Position numbers and translations under genes: made by a program. The notes below the pieces were generated by a model. It saw nothing but the letters and a program-made list of their open reading frames with translations, made no database searches and was not told the DNA's origin. 64,000 nt of DNA from Paenibacillus sp. G2S3. GTDB lineage: Bacteria > Bacillota > Bacilli > Paenibacillales > Paenibacillaceae. Below, piece after piece: positions 46,751 through 55,441 of the stretch (its first letter is position 1; the number at the start of each line of letters is the position of its first letter). The stretch lies in NCBI RefSeq assembly GCF_030123105.1, contig NZ_CP126095.1, positions 558,001 to 622,000 of the forward strand, read 5' to 3'.

Positions 46751-48319
46751 ATGGAAATAGAGAAAAATATGATCGACATCCTGAACTATTATTTATCAGG
46801 CGGTTCACTTGTCCGCATTATGGGCGAAGCAGGAGAAGAGGCGGAGCGCCGGCTAAAGGGGATCGACTTGGAGGCGGCTAGAGCATACCGTCAGTCCATT
46901 GGCGGAGTCATTACGGAGGGTAAGCAGCTATTTCAGGTTCCTGGATTTAGCCCAAGATTGCTGGGGAAACTTACTGAAGTATTAGGCAGATTAAATTCAG
47001 ATAAGCTAAAGGTTCTGGCGCCACAAACTACATGGAATAATCGAGTAGATCCTTACGTGAATGGACCCGAGTGCCTTGGGATGATAATAGAAGAAATAAA
47101 GAAGGCACAGCATTATATTCACCTGTCCGTGATGCTCTTCTTTAATGATCATTCAGGTAATCTGGTTGCAGATGAATTATTTCATGCCCTTAACCGGGGA
47201 GTGAAGGTACGGATCATGGTCAATTACACGCTGACAGCTTTAGGGTATGAGAATAATCTGACGTTTGGTGAATTCTCCAAGATTTCTGAAAGGCTTGAGA
47301 ATGCAGGAGCTAAGCTGCTGAATACCTTTAATTCGTATTATACAGCCGTAGAATGGCGTGTGAAGCGAAAGATGCTGGAGCAGCAAGGTGTACCGGAAAG
47401 CATTTTGTTTTTGCAGGATAAAGTACAAGAGGACGTTGAAATCACAGGGCTGAATGTCATTGATCATCGGAAGTTTATAGTCATTGATGGGGTAACCTCT
47501 ATTATTGGCAGCCTGAATATTGGTGATCAATACACGTATGTGACGCCTGTTCAGGCATCATCTGCGGTCAGTATAGAAGGACATCTACAAGGGATTCCTA
47601 GTAAAAAAGAGGAGTGGCATGATGGCTGCTTCCGGATTCGTGGCGCGGCGGCGCAGCCTCTAAATGCTATGTTTCACTCCCGATGGTTACTTCTGGGTGG
47701 TGATCATTTTGACGTGGATGACGCTTTCTACCATCCGAATGTAAATTATCATTTTGGGGAGGAAGAATGCACGCTGTTTGCAAGCTTTCCGGGCAATCCA
47801 GTTAACTTAATTCAGCAATATTACTTGAATTTAATTACCTATGCGACTGAGGAGACGGTAATTGTAAATCCTTATTTGATTGATCAAGAGTTTTGGGATC
47901 GGCTGGGGGAGCTGGGGCCAGACTGTTCCTGTCATCTGAGCATCTGCAATCCGCTGAAGGTTAATGATCATCCTACCAATTCTGCGGCAGTACGAGGCAA
48001 TATGTATAAGCCGTTTATCAATGGGGTTTCTTTTTATGATTACAGCTTCACAGGTCGGTTTTCACATTGGAAAATAACCTATGACCATAGATCACGGGCG
48101 GTATTTCATGGCTCCTACAACATCAATGAGAGAAGCGCCTGCCACGATTTCGAGCTGGGAATGCTGGTAAAAGGGGAGGCCTTCGCTGAGCGGATAAAGT
48201 CTATAATCGATTATGATCTGGGTGTCTCACGGAGAATTACGAAGAAAAGTGAGTTCTTTAAGCATCCTTGGCTGCATCCTAGTACGTATCTGAACAAGGT
48301 TACCCAGAATTACACTTGA
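46751..48319 (+). CDS. Phospholipase D-like protein
   Basis: A 522-residue protein. The first catalytic motif is complete (DHRKFIVIDG ... IIGSLNIG; HxKxxxxD). The second is altered: HWKITYDHRSRAVFHGSYN has H and K, but the acid sits one residue nearer than in the usual HxK(x4)D, so activity needs confirmation. There is no clear signal peptide. It resembles cardiolipin-synthase-type PLD proteins but is longer at the N-terminus. Start ATG 46751 behind GATAGGGG. Confidence 0.82.
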   Translation: MEIEKNMIDILNYYLSGGSLVRIMGEAGEEAERRLKGIDLEAARAYRQSIGGVITEGKQLFQVPGFSPRLLGKLTEVLGRLNSDKLKVLAPQTTWNNRVDPYVNGPECLGMIIEEIKKAQHYIHLSVMLFFNDHSGNLVADELFHALNRGVKVRIMVNYTLTALGYENNLTFGEFSKISERLENAGAKLLNTFNSYYTAVEWRVKRKMLEQQGVPESILFLQDKVQEDVEITGLNVIDHRKFIVIDGVTSIIGSLNIGDQYTYVTPVQASSAVSIEGHLQGIPSKKEEWHDGCFRIRGAAAQPLNAMFHSRWLLLGGDHFDVDDAFYHPNVNYHFGEEECTLFASFPGNPVNLIQQYYLNLITYATEETVIVNPYLIDQEFWDRLGELGPDCSCHLSICNPLKVNDHPTNSAAVRGNMYKPFINGVSFYDYSFTGRFSHWKITYDHRSRAVFHGSYNINERSACHDFELGMLVKGEAFAERIKSIIDYDLGVSRRITKKSEFFKHPWLHPSTYLNKVTQNYT

Positions 48320-48380
48320 TAATATGGGTTCATTGTCATGTATAATGATCGTTATAAATTATCAAGGTGGAGTAATGGCT

Positions 48381-48758
48381 ATGAAACTCAAAATTACAAA
48401 GTGTGGTTTGAAAAAGGACGAGGTATACTTTCGCACAGATTTCGGCGAGGGCCGGGGGATCTGGTGCGGTGCTCCTGCGGAGCCAGATACGGAAAGGGAT
48501 GTCGAATTCGAGCTTTCGGAGCTGCTCATGAGATGGGTGGATATTCTGCCTGTACCTGCCAGTGAGTTCGGCATCAGGTTAGATGGAGATAAGGTTATTT
48601 TTACCGGTGTGCTGGAGAATATTGAAGAGGACGGAACTGGATTTTTGCGATTAGGGGAAGGTTTAGTGATGTTCGAGTGTCTTGGTGAGCCTATGGCACT
48701 TGGTGTTTTTGTAGAAGTACAGGTTCGTAATGTGAGCATCTACCCCTTGAATATTTGA
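48381..48758 (+). CDS. Conserved hypothetical protein (125 aa)
   Basis: A small acidic beta-rich protein without a recognised domain: KLKITKCGLKKDEVYFRTDF, LSELLMRWVDILPVPASEFG, VIFTGVLENIEEDGTGFLRL. GGTGGAG is well spaced from ATG 48381; ATG 48375 is closer. A promoter-like TTGATA ... TATAAT lies at 48317-48347. Function unknown. Confidence 0.7.
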   Translation: MKLKITKCGLKKDEVYFRTDFGEGRGIWCGAPAEPDTERDVEFELSELLMRWVDILPVPASEFGIRLDGDKVIFTGVLENIEEDGTGFLRLGEGLVMFECLGEPMALGVFVEVQVRNVSIYPLNI

Positions 48759-48831
48759 CGCTTATAAGGGACTAAGATAACATACAAAGATAACCTTAGA
48801 TTCAGAAGTAAGCTATGAGGAGTAGAAGTCT

Positions 48832-49158
48832 ATGAACACCGAAATTCAGCAATTTAAGACCGAATTCTTCAAGGCGCTGGCTCATCCGATGCGAATCCGT
48901 ATACTGGAACTGCTCTGCGAAGGTGAGAAGAATGTGAATGAGCTACAAGCCATTCTAGGATCGGAAGGCTCTGCTGTATCCCAGCAGTTAGCTGTTTTAC
49001 GCGCCAAGAATGTAGTAGCCAGTGTAAAAGAAGGTACCACTGTGATCTATTCGTTACGTGATCCTCTGATTAAAGATCTTCTGGTCGTAGCTAAACAAAT
49101 ATTTGATAACCATCTGGTGAATACCATTTCATTGCTCGAGGGTATGCGCGGAGAATAA
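48832..49158 (+). CDS. ArsR-family transcriptional regulator
   Basis: A 108-residue winged-helix regulator: FFKALAHPMRIRILELLCEG, NVNELQAILGSEGSAVSQQL and a beta wing (VKEGTTVIYSLRD). No metal-binding ELCV motif typical of ArsR; one cysteine in LLCEGE. Upstream of and in line with a SulP transporter that has its own promoter; ArsR-SulP pairs are common in Firmicutes. Confidence 0.92.
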   Translation: MNTEIQQFKTEFFKALAHPMRIRILELLCEGEKNVNELQAILGSEGSAVSQQLAVLRAKNVVASVKEGTTVIYSLRDPLIKDLLVVAKQIFDNHLVNTISLLEGMRGE

Positions 49159-49179
49159 AGGAATAACATTATTTTGGCG

Positions 49180-49240
49180 TTGACAACAGTCGCGTCCTAG
49201 AGTAATGTTCTTCTTATATTCAAATAATCAGATATTTAAA
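49180..49240 (+). promoter_or_regulatory. Promoter of the SulP gene with candidate ArsR site
   Basis: TTGACA 49180-49185, 17-base spacer, TAATGT 49203-49208. Downstream, ATTCAAATAATCAGATATTTAA (about 49218-49239, given by positions) forms an imperfect inverted repeat of the ArsR/SmtB-type. Confidence 0.6.
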
Positions 49241-49257
49241 GAAAAGAAGGTTTGATC

Positions 49258-51036
49258 ATGACAGGGTGGGGCCGGTATAAAGGCTACAACATGAATGCAT
49301 TTCGCAAGGATTTGATTTCAGGGACAATCGTCGGTGTTATTGCCATTCCATTGGGGATGGCATTTGCTATTGCATCCGGTGTAAAACCGGAATATGGGAT
49401 CTACACGACGATTGTTGCCGGCATATGTATTTCATTGTTCGGAGGATCAAAATTTCAGATTGGTGGGCCGACAGGTGCTTTTATTCCTATCTTGTTTGCC
49501 ATTGCGATGGAGTATGGCTATGAGAACCTGCTTATTGCTGGGATGATGGCAGGAGTTATTCTAGTTCTCATGGGATTATTAAAGCTGGGTGTACTGATCA
49601 AGTTTATTCCGAGGCCAGTAACGATTGGTTTCACAGCGGGGATAGCGGTCATTATCTTCACTGGACAGATTGCTAATTTTCTTGGATTAAGGAATATAGA
49701 ACGGCATGAGAGCTTTGTAGATAACATGAAAGAAATTGGGCTTCATTTATCTACAGTGAATGGGTACAGTATCATGACTGCCGTGATTTGTCTGGTTGTT
49801 GTCATTCTGGCGATTCGCTTCGCTCCGAAGGTACCGGGTTCATTGGTGGGTCTTTTATGCGCGACTGTGATTGCTGCTTTATTCTTTAGCGGCAAGGTGA
49901 CTACGATTGGCTCTGCTTACGGAGATATTCCTAATACCTTACCAAGCTTTCGATTTCCGAACATCACTTGGGAACGAATTACACTGCTGATTCGTCCGGC
50001 CTTCATCATTGCGATGCTCGGTGCTATAGAGTCATTGCTATCCGCTGTTGTAGCGGATGGAATGACGGGCAGCCGTCATAATAGCAACCGTGAGCTAATT
50101 GGTCAGGGGATCGCTAATATTGCCGCTCCTTTGTTCGGAGGCATACCGGCCACAGGTGCCATTGCCAGAACAGCAACGAACATTAAGAGTGGCGCTGTTT
50201 CTCCGATCTCAGGGATCGTTCACGGTGTTGTAGTGTTTCTAATTCTACTGTTGTTCGCACCCTATGCTTCCAGTATTCCTTTGGCTGCGATGGCACCTAT
50301 CTTAATGGTAGTAGCTTGGAATATGAGTGAGCGCAAAGAATTTCTTCATCTGCTTAAGATCAAGACTGGCGATTCCTTGGTGTTATTCATCACTTTCTTG
50401 TTAACGATATTTGCGGATTTAACGCTGGCTGTAGAGGTGGGATTAATTCTTGCGGTCATTCTGTTTGTGAAACGAATGGGCGAGGTTCACCTGGTAGCCA
50501 AAGTACTGCCTGATCCGAATTCCGTTAAGGTAGAGGCGCATATGGTTACAGAGAGTCATGATTGTCCGCAAATTGGCATTTACACGGTGGAAGGTCCGCT
50601 CTTTTTTGGCGCTGCTTATCGATTCGATGACACTATGCCAAGCTATGGCTCAGATCAACCTAGAATTATATTAATGCGGATGGGGAAAGTACCCTTCATG
50701 GATACCACGGGCGAATCCAATCTGGCGGAGCTGGTGCGGCATTTACAAGCTGTTGGAGGGAAACTAATGATCTCTGGTATTCAGCCACAGCCGCTTGAGC
50801 TACTAAAGAGAACTGGACTGTATGACACCATAGGTAAGGCTCAGTTTTATCCGCATACCGGTGAAGCGATTAATGAAGCCCTTAACAGCATTAATCACAG
50901 CAAGTGTATTGGATGTACCCATGCCGCTTTTAGGGAGTGTACAGCGTTCTCCTGTCTGGAAGAGGCGGGAAGTTTACGCGGTTTGAAAGGGCGAAAGAAA
51001 CCTGTAATTGCACCTGAACTAAATGGTGGTCTCTGA
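49258..51036 (+). CDS. SulP-family anion transporter with STAS domain and C-terminal cysteine cluster
   Basis: A 592-residue secondary transporter. About ten to twelve helices carry the SulP signature (GGPTGAFIPILFAIAMEYG, GGIPATGAIARTATNIKSGA), and a cytosolic STAS domain follows (residues 430-545; PFMDTTGESNLAELVRHLQA). The C-terminus adds CIGC-x7-C-x4-C (near 550-567), a possible metal or iron-sulfur site not found in ordinary SulP proteins. The start ATG 49258 follows AGAAGG. Substrate may be sulfate, bicarbonate or another anion. Confidence 0.93.
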   Translation: MTGWGRYKGYNMNAFRKDLISGTIVGVIAIPLGMAFAIASGVKPEYGIYTTIVAGICISLFGGSKFQIGGPTGAFIPILFAIAMEYGYENLLIAGMMAGVILVLMGLLKLGVLIKFIPRPVTIGFTAGIAVIIFTGQIANFLGLRNIERHESFVDNMKEIGLHLSTVNGYSIMTAVICLVVVILAIRFAPKVPGSLVGLLCATVIAALFFSGKVTTIGSAYGDIPNTLPSFRFPNITWERITLLIRPAFIIAMLGAIESLLSAVVADGMTGSRHNSNRELIGQGIANIAAPLFGGIPATGAIARTATNIKSGAVSPISGIVHGVVVFLILLLFAPYASSIPLAAMAPILMVVAWNMSERKEFLHLLKIKTGDSLVLFITFLLTIFADLTLAVEVGLILAVILFVKRMGEVHLVAKVLPDPNSVKVEAHMVTESHDCPQIGIYTVEGPLFFGAAYRFDDTMPSYGSDQPRIILMRMGKVPFMDTTGESNLAELVRHLQAVGGKLMISGIQPQPLELLKRTGLYDTIGKAQFYPHTGEAINEALNSINHSKCIGCTHAAFRECTAFSCLEEAGSLRGLKGRKKPVIAPELNGGL

Positions 51037-51055
51037 GTTAAATAGAAAAGAGTCA

Positions 51056-51085
51056 GCCCAGGCGTTTCTACGTCTGGGTTTTTCA
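51056..51085 (+). terminator. Terminator after the SulP gene
   Basis: CCCAGGCGT / ACGTCTGGG with a 4-base loop and TTTTT. A second nested palindrome follows at 51141-51180. Confidence 0.8.
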
Positions 51086-51266
51086 GTTCAAATATAAGAA
51101 TTTAAGTTTCGCATCATATATTATCCTTATATTTCTCGCATAAACGCTTATCGTCCTAATAAGGACGACAAAGGCGTTTATGCTTGAGATTGGACTTGAG
51201 AATGCCAAATTTGTACAATTGGGTATAAGTTAAATGTAAACTATATCGATAAGGAGAAATAAGCTC

Positions 51267-51962
51267 ATGAAGGAATTGAATTATCCGAAGGTGTTTATGC
51301 TCTTGGCGGGATTGTCTGTCGCGACAATGGCCGTATATCGTGTAGTGTCACTTCAGACGGATTCGTTTTATGCATTTTTAATCTGGAATTTGTTCTTAGC
51401 CTGGATTCCGTTCCTATTCTCTATGGCTGCTTATGAACTGGATAAAAGGAAGATAGGGGGCTTGCTGCTTGTTCCGCTAGGCGTCGCTTGGCTGCTATTT
51501 TTTCCGAACGCGCCTTATCTCATGACGGATCTGGTGCATTTAACGGTAAGAAAAAGCAGATATATCGTGGATGGTACCATTCAGAATCGGTATTGGTATG
51601 ATCTGGTTACCCTCCTATTGTTCACTTGGAGCGGTTGGTTGACCGGGTTCTTCTCTTTATACCAGTTCCAGACGGTTGTTTATCGTAAAAGCAACCTGCT
51701 GCTGTCTTGGGTATTCGTACTCGCAGCCTGCGCGCTTGGTGGATATGGTGTGCTGCTGGGCCGAGTCTACAGGCTGAATAGCTGGGATGTACTGACGGAC
51801 CGCCATCAGTTATATCAGTTAGTTATAGACAGTCTGAATTGGCAGTCGGTATTTTTTAGTTTGTTTATTGCTTTTGTACTGCTGGTTATCTATGCGACGA
51901 TGTATTGCTTGCTTAATGCGCTGGGTACCGGTGAAAGACGTAGTGTTAGCAGAGGGCGTTAA
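51267..51962 (+). CDS. DUF1361 membrane protein
   Basis: A 231-residue protein with six or seven membrane helices; LFFPNAPYLMTDLVHL and GVLLGRVYRLNSWDVL are the DUF1361 signatures. AAGGAG precedes ATG 51267. Function is not established. Its end overlaps, by 4 bases, the end of the convergent ATL gene. Confidence 0.88.
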   Translation: MKELNYPKVFMLLAGLSVATMAVYRVVSLQTDSFYAFLIWNLFLAWIPFLFSMAAYELDKRKIGGLLLVPLGVAWLLFFPNAPYLMTDLVHLTVRKSRYIVDGTIQNRYWYDLVTLLLFTWSGWLTGFFSLYQFQTVVYRKSNLLLSWVFVLAACALGGYGVLLGRVYRLNSWDVLTDRHQLYQLVIDSLNWQSVFFSLFIAFVLLVIYATMYCLLNALGTGERRSVSRGR

Positions 51963-52279
51963 TCAATACACTCTTCCGGAACATACTGGAATTTCTGCAG
52001 ATCCACCACGTTTTTTTCATCAAAAATAACTCCTTCATCCTGTAGGTAGAGCTTCTGAAGGGAGCTGGACTCATCTTCAGTCAGCGAGATCATGCCCTTG
52101 GCATTTATAACCCGATGCCAGGGGAGTTTATGTTTTCTGCTCATGGAGTGAAGGATACGAACCACCTGTCTCGCTCCTCTTGGGCTTCCTGCGGCACGGG
52201 CAACGCCTCCGTAAGTCATCACTTTTCCTTCAGGTATAGATTGTATGATACGAATTACTTGTTCCGTAAATGGTGTCAT
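51959..52279 (-). CDS. Alkyltransferase-like protein (ATL, MGMT fold)
   Basis: A 106-residue protein with the DNA-binding helix-turn-helix of O6-alkylguanine-DNA alkyltransferases (VMTYGGVARAAGSPRGARQV). The active-site PCHRV is replaced by PWHRV, so the cysteine is missing. ATL proteins bind alkylated guanine and hand it to nucleotide excision repair instead of removing it. AGGAG precedes ATG 52279. Confidence 0.9.
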   Translation of the reverse strand: MTPFTEQVIRIIQSIPEGKVMTYGGVARAAGSPRGARQVVRILHSMSRKHKLPWHRVINAKGMISLTEDESSSLQKLYLQDEGVIFDEKNVVDLQKFQYVPEECID

Positions 52280-52500
52280 AGGGAGCTCCTATCTCTTATT
52301 TTCATCAAATTATACCAGATGATCACTACAATCATAAACATTCAACATGCCGCTGCAAAAGCGGCTTTTTTTATTTTTACGGATAGAGTTTTCTCTCCTT
52401 TGCGAAGAAGTCCATCCCTTTTCAGTATAATTTTGGCGGATAGTATTTAGTGAGACGGGGGATAATTTCTAAGAAACCTATTGTGACAGGAGTGACTACT

Positions 52501-54051
52501 GTGGAGAAACAATCAGCACAGGGTGGCAGTAACCCTTCTCAAAATAACAATAAGCCTGAGCAGACTCTTAGTACGTCACTAGATGAAATGATGAATCTGT
52601 TTCGACAAATTTTCAAGGATGATGGAACACTTAGGATAAGAGTGCTAAATAATATTCATAGTGAAGGTATCCGCTGCGGATTAGTCTATATTGACGGTAT
52701 GGTTGATAGGGAAATGATTCAGTACGGGGTGATCAAGCCCCTAATGGATTTTGATTTTACAGCAATGGATAGTGCGAATACAGCTGAGCTGATGGAGAAA
52801 ATCCGGACGCTGGTTATTAACATTAGCGATGTGGTTTGCTCTACGAGTTTGGATGAGATGGTTAACGCGGTCGTAGCTGGAAAGACATTGTTTTTGATGG
52901 ATGGCTTTGCTGGTGCGCTTAACATTAGTGCGCAGGGGTGGGAAACGAAGGCCATCGCGGAGCCTGTGACAGAAAAAAGTGTAAAGGGTCCGCGAGAAGG
53001 TTTTACAGAGTCGCTGCTTGTAAACTTGACGCTCATTCGCCGAAGAGTACAAACTCCGGACTTAAAGATTATTTATGGTCAAGTCGGGACTCGCTCCAAG
53101 ACGCAAACGTGTATTTGTTATATCGAAGGAGTGGCCTCGCCGGATATTGTTAAAGAGCTGCAGAATCGAATTCAGCAGGTGGACATAGATGTTGTACTGG
53201 ATACGTCAGTTTTATCAGAGCTTATTCGAGATGAACCCTTTTCACCCTTTGAAATTACAGGAAGCACAGAACGTCCTGATTCTGTAGTAAGCAAAATTAT
53301 GGAGGGTAGAGTTGCCTTATTAATGGAAGGCAGTCCATATGCAATGACAGTGCCCTATTTGTTTGTGGAGAATTTTCAGGCCAGTTCTGATTATTATATT
53401 AACTATTACTTTGGTTCGTTTAACCGAATGATAAGGGTACTTGGAGCTTTTTTGTCTATTAGTATTCCTGCTTTGTACGTAGCTTTGGTTACCTATAGTC
53501 AGGAAATGCTGCCTACCATGTTGTTGCTTAGTATTTCAACATCGAGAGTAGCTGTTCCTTTTCCAACTGTAGTGGAGGTCTTGTTCATGCTAACAATATT
53601 TGAAATTCTGCGAGAGGCAGGAGAACGAATACCGACCTACATTGGCCAGGCGATTAGCATCGTGGGCGCACTTGTGCTGGGTCAGGCGGCTGTGGAAGCG
53701 AGAATAGTTAGCGCACCTATGATTATTGTAGTGGGTTTAACAGGAATTATGGCTTTGCTTAACTCTACACTGACGGGTCCTCTAATCGTGGTAAGGTCGC
53801 TATTGCTGTTAGCTACCTTTTTCCTGGGGTTATATGGGTATTTTTTAGGTGTGATCGGTTTAGTTATTCATTTGATGAGTTTACGTTCCTTTGGGGTTCA
53901 GTACATGCTTGGAGTTGGCTCTATTCGCCCGCAAGACATTAAGGATACAGCTATAAGGGCGCCGTGGTGGCATATGTATCTACGTCCAGCGATGATGGGG
54001 GCGCGTAACCGAAAGAGAAAAGCGACAAATAAAGTAAGGAATCGGTCATGA
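52501..54051 (+). CDS. Spore germination receptor subunit A, second operon
   Basis: A 516-residue GerA-family subunit: FEITGSTERPDSVVSKIMEG, GRVALLMEGSPYAMTVPYLF, FEILREAGERIPTYIGQAIS and GIVGAL-type helices. The start GTG 52501 lies behind ACAGGAGTG; GTG 52450 has no ribosome site. The N-terminal soluble region carries an asparagine-rich linker. First gene of an A-C-D-B operon. Confidence 0.94.
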   Translation: MEKQSAQGGSNPSQNNNKPEQTLSTSLDEMMNLFRQIFKDDGTLRIRVLNNIHSEGIRCGLVYIDGMVDREMIQYGVIKPLMDFDFTAMDSANTAELMEKIRTLVINISDVVCSTSLDEMVNAVVAGKTLFLMDGFAGALNISAQGWETKAIAEPVTEKSVKGPREGFTESLLVNLTLIRRRVQTPDLKIIYGQVGTRSKTQTCICYIEGVASPDIVKELQNRIQQVDIDVVLDTSVLSELIRDEPFSPFEITGSTERPDSVVSKIMEGRVALLMEGSPYAMTVPYLFVENFQASSDYYINYYFGSFNRMIRVLGAFLSISIPALYVALVTYSQEMLPTMLLLSISTSRVAVPFPTVVEVLFMLTIFEILREAGERIPTYIGQAISIVGALVLGQAAVEARIVSAPMIIVVGLTGIMALLNSTLTGPLIVVRSLLLLATFFLGLYGYFLGVIGLVIHLMSLRSFGVQYMLGVGSIRPQDIKDTAIRAPWWHMYLRPAMMGARNRKRKATNKVRNRS

Positions 54052-55202
54052 AAAAAATCAAAAAAGGGTTGCTAGCTTGTATATCGCTATTACTTCTGGT
54101 CAGTATCTTGGGCTGTTGGGATTACGCTGAAATTGAAGATAGGGCGGTTGTAGCAGGCATTGGCATCGATAAAGATTCTGACGGGAAGCTGTTAGCAACG
54201 GTCGAAATTGTGGATACCAAAGAGGGGATGAAATCTAGTCAAGCGGGTTATAAGATGGTTAGTCTTTCTGGTAAAACGTTGTTTGAAATTGTGCGAGGCA
54301 TGATTTCAATCACGGGAAAGAAATTATTCTGGAGCCATTCTAAGGCGATCATTCTCAGTGAGGAGGTAGCGAAGGAAGGGGTTGTAAAAGTAATTGATTG
54401 GTACAACAGAGATACAGAAACTCGATCAGATGTATACGTGTTTGTTTCTAAAGAGAAGACGGCTCAGGAAGTAATTAATTTAAACAGCTCAACAGAAACT
54501 ATTATGTCTTATGGTCTTGCCCAGCAGATGGCGATTGAAAAAAATGTAAGTACGGCTCCGGTTGTGGAAATTTGGGACTTCATTGAAAAGCTGGAGACAC
54601 CCGGGGATTGTGCGATAGCTCCTCTTATTTATATTCACGAAAAAAACGGTCAGAAGAATCCACGTGTTAGTGGAACTGCTATATTCAAAATGGACAAAAT
54701 GATTGGCAAGCTGAGTGGTGAAGAGACCAAGTACATGTTGTTTGTTAAAGATGAGATTAAGGGAGGGGTGTTAACCGTGAATGACGAAGAGGGAACTCCT
54801 GACTTTACACTTGAAATTTTCTCTAATAAAACAAAGATAAAGCCTGTTTGGGTCAACGGTAAGCTCCAATTACAGATTCATACGATCACACATACCGGGC
54901 TTGACGAGGTGATGACTACTGAAGGATTCACGAGTCTGAATAGTAAAAATATTATAGAAAAGCGTGCTGCAAAGGAATTAGAGGAGAATATACGCTCTGT
55001 AATTAAGAAGGTGCAGTCGGATTACCAGTCCGATGTTTTTGGATTTGGGGAGATTATCTATGAGAATATGCCTGAGACCTGGACCGAGTTAGATAAAGAT
55101 TGGGAACGGGAATTCTCTGATCTAGATGTGGTTGTAAATTCAACAGTAATTATTGAGAGTAGTGCTGAAACCTCAAGATCTATCCAGATCCATCAAGAAT
55201 AG
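54048..55202 (+). CDS. Spore germination receptor subunit C, second operon
   Basis: A 384-residue Ger(x)C lipoprotein with lipobox SILGC, GIGIDKDSDGKL, and TETRSDVYVFVSKEKTAQE. Starts by a 4-base overlap (ATGA) with the A gene. It anchors to the outer face of the spore inner membrane. Confidence 0.93.
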   Translation: MKKIKKGLLACISLLLLVSILGCWDYAEIEDRAVVAGIGIDKDSDGKLLATVEIVDTKEGMKSSQAGYKMVSLSGKTLFEIVRGMISITGKKLFWSHSKAIILSEEVAKEGVVKVIDWYNRDTETRSDVYVFVSKEKTAQEVINLNSSTETIMSYGLAQQMAIEKNVSTAPVVEIWDFIEKLETPGDCAIAPLIYIHEKNGQKNPRVSGTAIFKMDKMIGKLSGEETKYMLFVKDEIKGGVLTVNDEEGTPDFTLEIFSNKTKIKPVWVNGKLQLQIHTITHTGLDEVMTTEGFTSLNSKNIIEKRAAKELEENIRSVIKKVQSDYQSDVFGFGEIIYENMPETWTELDKDWEREFSDLDVVVNSTVIIESSAETSRSIQIHQE

Positions 55203-55415
55203 GTGATTAAATTGGCTGTTATCGTTGTGATGATCTACTTTTTTGTTGTACTGATGGATCCTTACGGATTGTTAAAGCAAGGGATGAAACGGGATTTTTA
55301 TGTGTGTTGTACAATATGTCTGTTTTCTTTCTGTATAGCTTTTGCATTGGCCATGAAATGGCAGCTTCCTAGTCCTTCACCTTTAATTGTAAGCTGGATC
55401 AGCAAGTTATTCTAG
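55203..55415 (+). CDS. Small two-span membrane protein, D-type subunit of the germination operon
   Basis: A 70-residue protein with two hydrophobic segments (KLAVIVVMIYFFVVLM and CTICLFSFCIAFALAMKW). GTG 55203 starts directly after the C-subunit stop. Small D subunits with two helices occur in several ger operons, for example gerK of Bacillus subtilis, and modulate germination; the assignment here is by position and topology. Confidence 0.7.
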   Translation: MIKLAVIVVMIYFFVVLMDPYGLLKQGMKRDFYVCCTICLFSFCIAFALAMKWQLPSPSPLIVSWISKLF

Positions 55416-55441
55416 TTACAAGCCCAAGAGGAGATTTAAGC

